NCBI RefSeq assembly: GCF_004025965.2
Contig: NZ_SAYU02000042.1
Span: 1-36,567 of the forward strand
Direction: 5' to 3'
From: Phycicoccus flavus
Lineage (GTDB): Bacteria; Actinomycetota; Actinomycetes; Actinomycetales; Dermatophilaceae
DNA: 36,567 nt
Numbering within the stretch: position 1 is the stretch's first letter; every line of letters begins with the position of its first letter. The translations under genes were made by a program, and so were the position numbers. Positions 1 to 12,400 of the stretch are shown one piece after another. Below the pieces are notes generated by a model. It was not told the DNA's origin. It was given only the letters and a program-made list of their open reading frames with translations, and made no database searches.

Positions 1-720
1 CTCTACTCCCCCGGCTGCTGGGGTCACAGCTACCGCGAGATCTCCGGGAGCACCACCCTGTCCAACCACTCCAGCGGCACCGCCATCGACTGCAACGCCC
101 CGGACCACCCGCTCGGCGCGGTCGGCACGTTCAGCTCGGCGCAGGTGTCGGCGATCCGGACCATCCTCACCCGGTGCAACGGCGTCGTGCGCTGGGGAGG
201 GGACTACTCCTCGCGCAAGGACGAGATGCACTTCGAGATCAACGTCGGTCCGGGCGACTCGCGGCTGGCCACCCTGGCGGCGTCGATCGGCGGTGGGGGC
301 GGCACGCCGAACCCCGAGCCCATCCACTGGACGACGGTCCGGCAGGGCGACTCGGGCTTCCGGGTGCGGACCGCGCAGTACCTGCTGCGCCAGCGCGGCT
401 ACTCCCTGAGCGCCGACGGGATCTTCGGCTCGGGGACGGACGGCGTCGTGCGCTCGTTCCAGTCCTCCCGCGGGCTCTCCGTCGACGGCATCGTCGGCAC
501 GAACACGTGGACCGCGCTCGTGGTGACCGTGCGCAGCGGCTCCTCGGGCGACGCCGTCCGTGGGGTGCAGACGTGCCTGACCGCCAAGGGCTTCTCGACG
601 ACCGTCGACGGCGTCTTCGGGTCCGGGACCGACAGCAAGGTGCGCAGCTTCCAGGGCTCGCGCAGCCTCGTCGTCGACGGCATCGTCGGCTCCGACACCT
701 GGCAGGCCCTCGAAGCCTGA
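1..720 (+). CDS. M15-type peptidoglycan peptidase with two PG-binding domains (5' partial)
   Basis: The frame is open from the first base of the window, so the start and any signal peptide lie upstream. The visible part begins inside a VanY/M15-type zinc peptidase domain. The metal-site pattern S-x-H-x-x-G-x-A-x-D lies at 61-90 and a second His in M-H-F-E at 226-234. After a Gly-rich linker (about 286-315) come two peptidoglycan-binding type 1 repeats, about 325-519 and 526-714, each with the usual D-G-x-F-G and V-D-G-I-V-G turns and a closing T-W-x-A-L. The likely role is secreted cleavage of peptide stems in the cell wall, as D-Ala-D-Ala carboxypeptidase or L-Ala-D-Glu endopeptidase; these cannot be told apart here. 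The gene converges on arc across a repeat-filled gap. Confidence 0.85.
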   Translation, partial: LYSPGCWGHSYREISGSTTLSNHSSGTAIDCNAPDHPLGAVGTFSSAQVSAIRTILTRCNGVVRWGGDYSSRKDEMHFEINVGPGDSRLATLAASIGGGGGTPNPEPIHWTTVRQGDSGFRVRTAQYLLRQRGYSLSADGIFGSGTDGVVRSFQSSRGLSVDGIVGTNTWTALVVTVRSGSSGDAVRGVQTCLTAKGFSTTVDGVFGSGTDSKVRSFQGSRSLVVDGIVGSDTWQALEA

Positions 721-732
721 CCCCCGCCTCAC

Positions 733-753
733 CTTTCTCGCCTGATCCCGGAA
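733..753 (+). repeat. Left arm of 21-bp perfect inverted repeat bounding the tandem array
   Basis: These 21 bases are the exact reverse complement of 1163-1183. The arm starts 12 bases after the peptidase stop and includes the first four bases of the first tandem unit. The arms are about 410 bp apart and enclose the whole 61-bp array. Confidence 0.85.
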
Positions 754-1165
754 GGTTCGGGTTTGCGCACCCACCGAACCCCGGCGAACCCGAAGGTCGC
801 CGTGCGCACCGGAAGGTTCAGGTCCGCGCACCCACCGAACCCCGGCGAACCCCAAGGTCGCCGTGCGCACCGGAAGGTTCAGGTCCGCGCACCCACCGAA
901 CCCCGGCGAACCCAAAGGTCGCCGTGCGCACCGGAACGTTCAGGTCCGCGCACCCACCGAACCCCGGCGAACCCGAAGGTCGCCGTGCGCACCGGAAGGT
1001 TCGGGTCCGCGCACCCACCGAACCCCGGCGAACCCCAAGGTCGACGTGCGCACCGGAAGGTTCGGGTTCGCGCACCCACCGAACCCCGGCGAACCCGAAG
1101 GTTGGGGTGCGCACCGGAAGGTTCGGGTTCGCGCACTCACCGAACTCCGGCGAACCCAAAGGTTC
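750..1165. repeat. 61-bp tandem repeat array, about 6.8 copies
   Basis: Units begin at 750, 811, 872, 933, 994, 1055 and 1116, always 61 bases apart; the seventh is cut short after about 49 bases and merges into the right inverted-repeat arm. Units differ at only a few positions, for example GGTTCGG or GGTTCAG near the start and CCCGAAGG, CCCCAAGG or CCCAAAGG in the middle. Each unit holds the self-complementary octamer GTGCGCAC (altered in the last unit). Units 1, 5 and 6 can pair GGTTCGG with CCGAACC 13 bases later; units 2-4 carry a substitution that breaks one pair. The array fills the gap between two convergent genes. It has no credible coding capacity because a 61-base period shifts frame in every unit. 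Confidence 0.93.
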
Positions 1166-1183
1166 CGGGATCAGGCGAGAAAG
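1163..1183 (-). repeat. Right arm of 21-bp perfect inverted repeat bounding the tandem array
   Basis: Exact reverse complement of 733-753. It begins inside the truncated seventh tandem unit and ends 13 bases before the arc stop codon. The array therefore has two defined symmetrical ends. Confidence 0.85.
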
Positions 1184-1196
1184 TTAGGAGCCCGGG

Positions 1197-2945
1197 TCAG
1201 AGGTACTGGCCGGTGTTGGCGACGGTGCTGATGGACTTGCCGGGCTCGGAGCCCTCCTTGGTCTTGATGAGCGTGCGGATGTAGACGATCCGCTCGCCCT
1301 TCTTGCCAGAGATGCGCGCCCAGTCGTCGGGGTTGGTCGTGTTCGGCAGGTCCTCGTTCTCGCGGAACTCGTCGGTGCACGAGCTGAGCAGGTGGTCGAC
1401 CCGCAGCCCGCGCTGGCCGGTGTCGAGGAGGTCCTTGATGGCCATCTTCTTCGCCCGGTCGACGATGTTCTGGATCATCGCGCCGGAGTTGAAGTCCTTG
1501 AAGTACAGGATCTCCTTGTCGCCGCCGGCGTAGGTGACCTCGAGGAAGCGGTTCTCCTCCTCCTCGCTGTACATCCGCAGCACGACGGCGTCGATCATCG
1601 CCTGGACGGTGGCGTCGTCGGAGCCGCCGTTCTGCGCGACGTCGTCGGGGTGCAGCGGCAGCCCGACGGTGAGGTACTTGGCGAAGATGTCGCGCGCGGA
1701 CTCGGCGTCGGGGCGCTCGATCTTGATCTTCACGTCGAGGCGGCCGGGTCGCAGGATGGCGGGGTCGATCATGTCCTCGCGGTTCGAGGCGCCGATGACG
1801 ATGACGTTCTCCAGCCCCTCGACGCCGTCGATCTCGGCGAGCAGCTGCGGGACGATCGTCGTCTCGACGTCCGAGCTCACCCCGGAGCCGCGGGTGCGGA
1901 ACAGCGACTCCATCTCGTCGAAGAAGACGACGACCGGGTAGCCCTCGTTCGACTTCTCCCGGGCGCGCTGGAAGATCAGCCGGATGTGCCGCTCGGTCTC
2001 GCCGACGTACTTGTTGAGCAGCTCGGGGCCCTTGATGTTGAGGAAGTACGACTTCCCGGGCTCCCGTCCCTCCTTCTCGGCGACCTTGCGCGACAGCGAC
2101 GCGGCGACCGCCTTGGCGATCATCGTCTTGCCGCAGCCGGGCGGGCCGTAGAGCAGGACGCCCTTCGGCGGCTTCAGCTGGTGGTCGGTGTAGAGGTCGG
2201 GGTGCAGGTAGGGCAGCTCGACGGCGTCGCGGATGGCCTCGATCTGTCCGCCGAGCCCGCCGATGTCCTGGTAGCCGATGTCCGGGACCTCCTCGAGCAC
2301 GAGGTCGGCGACCTCGGCCTTGGGGATCCGCTCGTAGACGAAGCCCGAGCGCGGCTCGAGCAGCAGCGCGTCACCCGCCCGGACGACCTCGTCGGCGAGC
2401 GAGGCGGCCACCCGGCAGACCCGCTCCTCGTCGGCCTGGGCGACGACGAGCACCCGGCCGTCCTCGAGCAGCTCCTTGCACAGGACGACCTCTCCGACGG
2501 TCTCGTACCCGTGGGCGGCGACGACGTTCATCGCCTCGTTGAGCATGACCTCGCGGCCGGGCGCGAGGTCCGCGGACTCGATCGAGGGGCTGACGGCGAC
2601 GTGCATCTTGCGGCCGCTGGTGAGGATGTCGGCGGTGCCGTCCTCGAACAGCTCGATGACGGTGCCGTAGGCGGCCGGCGGCTGAGCCAGCCGGTCGACC
2701 TCGGACTTCAGCGTGACGATCTGCTCGCGGGCGTCGCGCAGGGTGCGCACGAGGCGCTCGTTCTGGGCGGACAGCGTCGCGATCTGGGAGCGGAGCGAGG
2801 CGAGGTCGCGTTCCATCGACCGGATCTGCGCCGGGCTGGCCTCGCCCCGGGCCCGCAGCGCGGCGAGCTCGGCCTCGAGGGAGCGCCGCTCGGCCTCCAG
2901 CCGCTCGCGGCTGCCCTGCTGGTCACGGGGCTCGTCGGTGCTCAT
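1197..2945 (-). CDS. arc: Proteasome-associated AAA ATPase Arc/Mpa
   Basis: 582 residues, the usual length of the family. Order: N-terminal coiled coil (about residues 12-87, the Pup-docking region in Mpa), tandem OB domains (about 90-225), then one AAA module with Walker A G-P-P-G-C-G-K-T at 267-274 and Walker B ending in D343-E344. The C-terminus is G-Q-Y-L, the tail by which Mpa docks into the 20S core. As a hexamer it unfolds pupylated proteins and feeds them to the proteasome. The tail suggests that a 20S core is encoded elsewhere in the genome. The usual downstream neighbours dop and pup are absent; the gene ends at the 61-bp array. ATG is chosen because the coiled coil starts directly after it; longer versions run into trmI. 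A TATCGT hexamer lies only 5 nt upstream, so the promoter is unclear. Confidence 0.96.
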   Translation of the reverse strand: MSTDEPRDQQGSRERLEAERRSLEAELAALRARGEASPAQIRSMERDLASLRSQIATLSAQNERLVRTLRDAREQIVTLKSEVDRLAQPPAAYGTVIELFEDGTADILTSGRKMHVAVSPSIESADLAPGREVMLNEAMNVVAAHGYETVGEVVLCKELLEDGRVLVVAQADEERVCRVAASLADEVVRAGDALLLEPRSGFVYERIPKAEVADLVLEEVPDIGYQDIGGLGGQIEAIRDAVELPYLHPDLYTDHQLKPPKGVLLYGPPGCGKTMIAKAVAASLSRKVAEKEGREPGKSYFLNIKGPELLNKYVGETERHIRLIFQRAREKSNEGYPVVVFFDEMESLFRTRGSGVSSDVETTIVPQLLAEIDGVEGLENVIVIGASNREDMIDPAILRPGRLDVKIKIERPDAESARDIFAKYLTVGLPLHPDDVAQNGGSDDATVQAMIDAVVLRMYSEEEENRFLEVTYAGGDKEILYFKDFNSGAMIQNIVDRAKKMAIKDLLDTGQRGLRVDHLLSSCTDEFRENEDLPNTTNPDDWARISGKKGERIVYIRTLIKTKEGSEPGKSISTVANTGQYL

Positions 2946-2970
2946 ACCCGACGATAACTCCCCGACCTGG

Positions 2971-5062
<2,092 letters not shown>

Positions 5063-5088
5063 GGCAGGACCCTACGTGAGCCGGACGG

Positions 5089-5094
5089 CATACT
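5089..5094 (+). promoter_or_regulatory. Candidate -10 of metH
   Basis: CATACT lies about 53 nt upstream of the metH GTG and leaves a leader of roughly 47 nt. The S2P promoter hexamer (minus strand) is 14 bp away, so the two divergent promoters would overlap. The match is only approximate. Confidence 0.35.
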
Positions 5095-5147
5095 GATCCC
5101 TTGCCCACCGCCGTCCGTTCCACCGACGCGAGAGGACCCCGACAGTC

Positions 5148-8942
<3,795 letters not shown>

Positions 8943-8963
8943 CCCGGCCCCCCGGCGGGTCGA

Positions 8964-8987
8964 CGGCACCGTGACGGACGGGTGCCG
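8964..8987 (+). terminator. Possible metH terminator hairpin
   Basis: CGGCACC pairs perfectly with GGTGCCG across a 10-base loop, 22 bases after the metH stop. There is no U tract, as is common in GC-rich actinobacteria. Confidence 0.4.
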
Positions 8988-9033
8988 GGGTGGCGGCGTG
9001 ACCGTGTCGGCGGCCCCGCCTACGGTGTGCGGC

Positions 9034-9879
9034 ATGACCCCCGCCCTGTCGCCGAGCCGTGCCGCGGACTTCAAGCAGTGTCCGCTGCTCTTCCGGTTCC
9101 GGACCATCGACAAGCTCGAGGGTCCCCCGTCCCCCGCGGCCGCGCGCGGCACCCTCGTGCACGCCGTGCTCGAGCACCTCTTCGAGCTCCCGGCCGCGCA
9201 GCGGACACCCACGGCCGCGGCCGCCCTCCTCGAGCCGCGGTGGCGCGCCCTCGTCGAGGACCGTCCCGAGCTCGCGACGATGGTCGAGGAGGACGACGCC
9301 CTCACCGAGGAGACCTGGCTCGCGGGGGCGCGCGGCCTCGTCGAGCAGTGGTTCGGCCTCGAGGACCCCACCCGCCTGGAGCCCGAGGCGCGCGAGCTCT
9401 ACGTCGAGACCGAGATCGAGGGGCTGACCCTGCGCGGGTACGTCGACCGGCTCGACGTCGCCCCCGACGGCGCGATGCGGGTCGTCGACTACAAGACCGG
9501 CCGCTCCCCCGGTGAGGCCTTCGAGGCCAAGGCGCTGTTCCAGATGAAGTTCTACGCCCTCGTGCTGTGGCGGCTGCGTGGCGAGGTCCCGCGGATGCTC
9601 CAGCTCGTCTACCTCGGCAACGGCGAGGTCGTCCGCTACGTCCCGGACGAGCGCGACCTGCTGGCCGTCGAGCGCAACGTCCGGGCCATCTGGGACGCCG
9701 TCGTCCGCGCCGCCCGCAGCGGCGACTGGCGGCCGCGCACCTCGAAGCTGTGCGGCTGGTGCGACTTCCAGCAGTTCTGCCCCGAGTTCGGCGGCACTCC
9801 CCCGCCGCTGCCCGACGGCGCGGGGCTCATCGCCCTCGACCCCGCCCGCTCGGGCGCCGCCTCACCCGACGACGAGTGA
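9034..9879 (+). CDS. RecB/Cas4-like PD-(D/E)XK exonuclease family protein
   Basis: 281 residues. The sequence opens with L-S-P-S-R and a lone Cys (F-K-Q-C-P), has the nuclease core V-D-Y-K-T-G with the following Q-x-x-x-Y motif, and ends with C-G-W-C-x-F-x-x-x-C. The first and last three Cys are placed like the [4Fe-4S] ligands of Cas4/AddB-type nucleases. It is probably a DNA exonuclease; its substrate is unknown. The start at 9034 is supported by TACGGT (9021-9026) ending 7 nt upstream, predicting a leaderless mRNA; an upstream in-frame ATG lacks this and lies in the metH terminator region. The 3' end overlaps the convergent HAD gene by 18 bp. Proteins of this family recur near trmI and arc in actinobacteria; here metH intervenes. 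Confidence 0.9.
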   Translation: MTPALSPSRAADFKQCPLLFRFRTIDKLEGPPSPAAARGTLVHAVLEHLFELPAAQRTPTAAAALLEPRWRALVEDRPELATMVEEDDALTEETWLAGARGLVEQWFGLEDPTRLEPEARELYVETEIEGLTLRGYVDRLDVAPDGAMRVVDYKTGRSPGEAFEAKALFQMKFYALVLWRLRGEVPRMLQLVYLGNGEVVRYVPDERDLLAVERNVRAIWDAVVRAARSGDWRPRTSKLCGWCDFQQFCPEFGGTPPPLPDGAGLIALDPARSGAASPDDE

Positions 9880-10527
9880 CCGGGCGAGGTCGCCGAGGCC
9901 CTGCGGGGTCATCCCGACCAGGTCGGGGGCCCGGACCGCCCCGTCGATGTCGGGCACCGGCACGACGTGCGGGACCGCGAGCGTCGGCACGCCGGCCGCC
10001 ACCGCCGAGCGCACGCCGGTGGGGCTGTCCTCGATGGCCACGCAGCGGGCCGGGTCGACCCCGAGCTGCCGGGCGGCCGCGTGGTAGGGCTCGGGGTGCG
10101 GCTTGCCGTGCTCGACCTCGTCGCCGGTGACGACGGCCGCGAACGACCCGTCCGGCAGCGCCGCGACGACGGCGTCGGCCAGCGACCGCCACGACATCGT
10201 CACGAGGGCGCAGGGCACGCCGGCCTCCCCCAGGGCGGCCAGCAGCTCGCGCGCGCCGGGGCGCCACGGCACGTGCTCGCGCACCTGGGCGACGACGCGG
10301 GCCAGCAGCTCGTCGACGATCCGCTCGGGCTCCCAGGTGATCGGCGAGTGCTCGCGGATGAAGCGCGCGGAGACCATGAGGTCGTTGCCGACGAGCTGGT
10401 GGGCGAACTCGTCGGACCAGGTCCCGCCGTGCTCCTCGACGATGCGGTGCTCCGCCTCGATCCAGTAGGGCTCGGTGTCGACGAGGGTGCCGTCCATGTC
10501 CCAGAGGACCGCAGCGGGGAGGCTCAT
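9862..10527 (-). CDS. HAD-superfamily phosphatase (beta-phosphoglucomutase-like)
   Basis: 221 residues. Motif I is D-M-D-G-T-L-V-D (Asp10 nucleophile, Asp12 acid/base), motif II the Thr in A-L-V-T-M-S, motif III the Lys in G-K-P-H-P-E-P-Y, and motif IV I-E-D-S-P-T-G. A helical cap lies between motifs I and II (about 16-85). This is the subfamily IA layout of phosphoglycolate phosphatase and beta-phosphoglucomutase; the substrate is not predictable. TAGGCT (10536-10541) lies 8 nt before the ATG. The gene diverges from the PAC2 gene and overlaps the end of the RecB-family gene by 18 bp, tail to tail. Confidence 0.92.
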   Translation of the reverse strand: MSLPAAVLWDMDGTLVDTEPYWIEAEHRIVEEHGGTWSDEFAHQLVGNDLMVSARFIREHSPITWEPERIVDELLARVVAQVREHVPWRPGARELLAALGEAGVPCALVTMSWRSLADAVVAALPDGSFAAVVTGDEVEHGKPHPEPYHAAARQLGVDPARCVAIEDSPTGVRSAVAAGVPTLAVPHVVPVPDIDGAVRAPDLVGMTPQGLGDLARSLVVG

Positions 10528-10574
10528 GGGTCGCCAGCCTAACGAGCCGTACTGTGGTCTCCGTACCGCCCGAC

Positions 10575-10580
10575 AGGAGG
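10575..10580 (+). promoter_or_regulatory. Shine-Dalgarno site that fixes the PAC2 start
   Basis: AGGAGG directly abuts an ATG (10581), too close to serve it, but lies 6 nt before the GTG at 10587, the ideal distance. The GTG is therefore the preferred start. Confidence 0.75.
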
Positions 10581-10586
10581 ATGCCC

Positions 10587-11456
10587 GTGATCGAGCTCGA
10601 GGACATCGGCGAGCTGCGCGACCCCGTGATGATCGCCGCCTTCGAGGGCTGGAACGACGCCGGGGAGGCCGCGAGCGCCGTGGTCGAGCACCTGGCCCAG
10701 GTGTGGGACGCCGACGTCGTCGCCGCCCTGGACCCCGAGGACTACTACGACTTCCAGGTCAACCGTCCGCGGGTCGTCGCCGAGGGCGGCAAGCGCCGGA
10801 TCAGCTGGCGCACCACGCGCGTCCTCGTCTGCCGCAACACCTCGATCGGCCGCGACGCCGTGCTCGTCCAGGGCGTCGAGCCCTCCTTCCGCTGGCGCGC
10901 CTTCGCCATCGAGCTCATGGAGCTCGCCGAGGCCGTCGACGTCTCGATGGTCGTCACCCTCGGGGCGCTCATGGCCGACGTCGCGCACTCCCGGCCCATC
11001 CCCGTGACGGCGACCTCGGACAGCGAGGACACCCGCCACCGGCACGGCCTGGAGATGAGCTCCTACGAGGGGCCCACCGGCATCGTCGGCGTGCTGTCCG
11101 ACGCGGCGCAGCAGGTCGGTATCCCGTCGGTGTCGTGCTGGGCCGCGGTGCCGCACTACGCCGGGCACACCCCCTCCCCGAAGGCCACCTCGGCGCTGCT
11201 CGGTCGGCTCGAGGAGCTGCTGGACGGCCCGATCGAGCACGGCGACCTCGACGAGGACGCCCGCGCCTGGGAGCGCGGCATCGACGAGCTCGCGGCGTCC
11301 GACACCGAGGTCGCCGAGTACGTCGAGAGCCTCGAGGAGGCCCAGGACACCGCGGACCTGCCGGAGGCCAGCGGCGACGCCATCGCCAAGGAGTTCGAGC
11401 GCTACCTGCGCCGGCGCGGCAGCGACGACCCGGGGACCGGCCCCGTCGGCGCCTGA
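10587..11456 (+). CDS. PAC2-family protein
   Basis: 289 residues. PAC2 fold, related to eukaryotic proteasome-assembly chaperone 2; the archaeal/bacterial branch also resembles the ATP-grasp-associated COG2047 proteins. Visible family features are the start I-E-L-E-D, F-E-G-W-N-D-A-G-E-A-A near residue 18, the F-x-W-R segment near 93, T-L-G-A-L-x-A-D-V-x-H-S-R-P and S-C-W-A-A-V-P-H-Y, then an acidic helical C-terminus. Its biochemical role in bacteria is unknown. It is conserved beside mshC in actinobacteria and here lies upstream of the convergent merR-mshC block. GTG start, see the ribosome site at 10575. Confidence 0.9.
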   Translation: MIELEDIGELRDPVMIAAFEGWNDAGEAASAVVEHLAQVWDADVVAALDPEDYYDFQVNRPRVVAEGGKRRISWRTTRVLVCRNTSIGRDAVLVQGVEPSFRWRAFAIELMELAEAVDVSMVVTLGALMADVAHSRPIPVTATSDSEDTRHRHGLEMSSYEGPTGIVGVLSDAAQQVGIPSVSCWAAVPHYAGHTPSPKATSALLGRLEELLDGPIEHGDLDEDARAWERGIDELAASDTEVAEYVESLEEAQDTADLPEASGDAIAKEFERYLRRRGSDDPGTGPVGA

Positions 11457-11484
11457 CGCCCGTCCCCCGGAGGGCCGGAGGCCG

Positions 11485-11505
11485 GGCGCCCGGCGGTCGG
11501 GCGCC
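11485..11505. terminator. Hairpin between convergent PAC2 and merR genes
   Basis: An 8-bp perfect stem (GGCGCCCG with CGGGCGCC) and a GCGGT loop lie in the 57-bp gap between the two stop codons. It could terminate transcription from both sides. No T tract is present. Confidence 0.5.
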
Positions 11506-11513
11506 GCGGGCGG

Positions 11514-12356
11514 TCAGCCGCGGACCGGGACGCACACCTCGGTGACCCGGTCCTCGGGCTCGGTCGTGCTCGGGTCGGAGAGGTAGCGGTTGAACACCTT
11601 GGCCTCCACCGGGTCCTCCGCGGACGTCGCGGCGGCCGTCAGCCCCTCGGCCTCGAGGTACTCCTGGATGCGGGCGTGGGCCTCGCCGATGAGCTCGTAG
11701 GGGCCCTGGACGCGCGCCACGACGACGGCGCGCTCGGGCAGCTCGAGGACCTCCAGCGGCGCCGAGGCCGTGGAGCCCGGGGCCACCGGCAGCCAGATCG
11801 ACTCGTCGACGTCGCGCTCGACGTACTCGGGGACGTGCTCGATGCAGCCGCCCGGACCTATCGGCTGCAGGCCCTGGGCCCGCAGCTCGGGGACGAGGGC
11901 CGCCCACAGCCGGCCCTCGTCGGCGTAGGTGGGCACGGTGCCGCGCAGGGCGACGACGGTGGTGGCGGGGACGGTGGTGCGGGTGACGGTGATGCCGGAC
12001 ATGGTGGCTCCTTCGTGGGAGATCAGCTGGTCGATGAGCGCCAGCCGTCCGCGAGCGGCCGCGGCCTCCTCCTCGAGCGCCGCGCGCTGGGCGTCCAGCG
12101 CCTCGGTGTACGCGGGGGTGCCGGTCGCGGCCCGGACGGCGACGATGGCGGACACGGAGAACCCGACGTCGCGCAGCCGGCGCACGTGCAGCGCGTCGGC
12201 CACCTGGGCCGGGGCGTAGCCCCGGTACCCGGTGCGGGGGTCCACCGACGCGGGGGTCAGCACGCCGCGCTCGTCGTAGTGACGGAGCATGCGCACGCTG
12301 AGCCGGGTCCGGGCGGAGAACTCCCCGATCGACATCAGGTCCTTGGTGTCGTCCAT
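11514..12356 (-). CDS. MerR-family regulator with GyrI-like effector domain
   Basis: 280 residues. The N-terminal winged helix (about 8-78, S-I-G-E-F-S-x-R-T-x-L-S and M-L-R-H-Y-D-E-R-G) is followed by a coiled-coil dimer helix (about 85-115) and a GyrI/BmrR-type effector-binding domain (about 120-280, including R-V-Q-G-P-Y). Such proteins bind lipophilic drugs or other small molecules and activate promoters that have over-long spacers. The gene lies 44 bp after the mshC stop but carries its own MerR-type promoter (12363-12393), so it is probably autoregulated. No efflux or modifying gene adjoins it, so its effector and any other target are unknown. Confidence 0.93.
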   Translation of the reverse strand: MDDTKDLMSIGEFSARTRLSVRMLRHYDERGVLTPASVDPRTGYRGYAPAQVADALHVRRLRDVGFSVSAIVAVRAATGTPAYTEALDAQRAALEEEAAAARGRLALIDQLISHEGATMSGITVTRTTVPATTVVALRGTVPTYADEGRLWAALVPELRAQGLQPIGPGGCIEHVPEYVERDVDESIWLPVAPGSTASAPLEVLELPERAVVVARVQGPYELIGEAHARIQEYLEAEGLTAAATSAEDPVEAKVFNRYLSDPSTTEPEDRVTEVCVPVRG

Positions 12357-12362
12357 GGCTCC

Positions 12363-12393
12363 ACCGTGGCGTCTCTCATCGTGTGAGGGTCAA
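12363..12393 (-). promoter_or_regulatory. MerR-type 19-bp-spacer promoter and operator of the merR gene
   Basis: On the minus strand TTGACC (12388-12393) and CACGGT (12363-12368) are separated by exactly 19 bp. The dyad CCCTCA-N5-TGAGAG (5 of 6 pairs) lies at 12373-12389, over the -35 and spacer. CACGGT ends 6 nt before the ATG, predicting a leaderless, self-activated transcript. A 19-bp spacer with a central dyad is the hallmark of MerR-controlled promoters. Confidence 0.72.
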
Positions 12394-12400
12394 GCCCTCA

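Noticed and set aside
750-1165. CRISPR-like array
   Set aside because: The 61-bp units are contiguous and nearly identical over their full length, with no unique spacers, and no cas genes are present; the RecB-family gene is a general nuclease, not cas4 in a cas cluster.
763-1284. Several long reading frames on both strands within the repeat array
   Set aside because: They are products of the 61-bp period: because 61 is not a multiple of three, each frame cycles through the same few peptides. There is no ribosome site or family match.
2951-2956. Leaderless promoter for arc (TATCGT)
   Set aside because: It ends only 5 nt before the ATG, outside the 6-8 nt rule seen elsewhere, and arc can be read from trmI; it was left out of the count of 23.
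5063-5147. Cobalamin riboswitch before metH
   Set aside because: Only 85 bp separate the two divergent genes, too little for the roughly 200-nt element, and no B12-box-like sequence was seen.
10581-10583. ATG as start of the PAC2 gene
   Set aside because: It directly touches the AGGAGG ribosome site; the GTG at 10587 has correct spacing and gives the conserved N-terminus.
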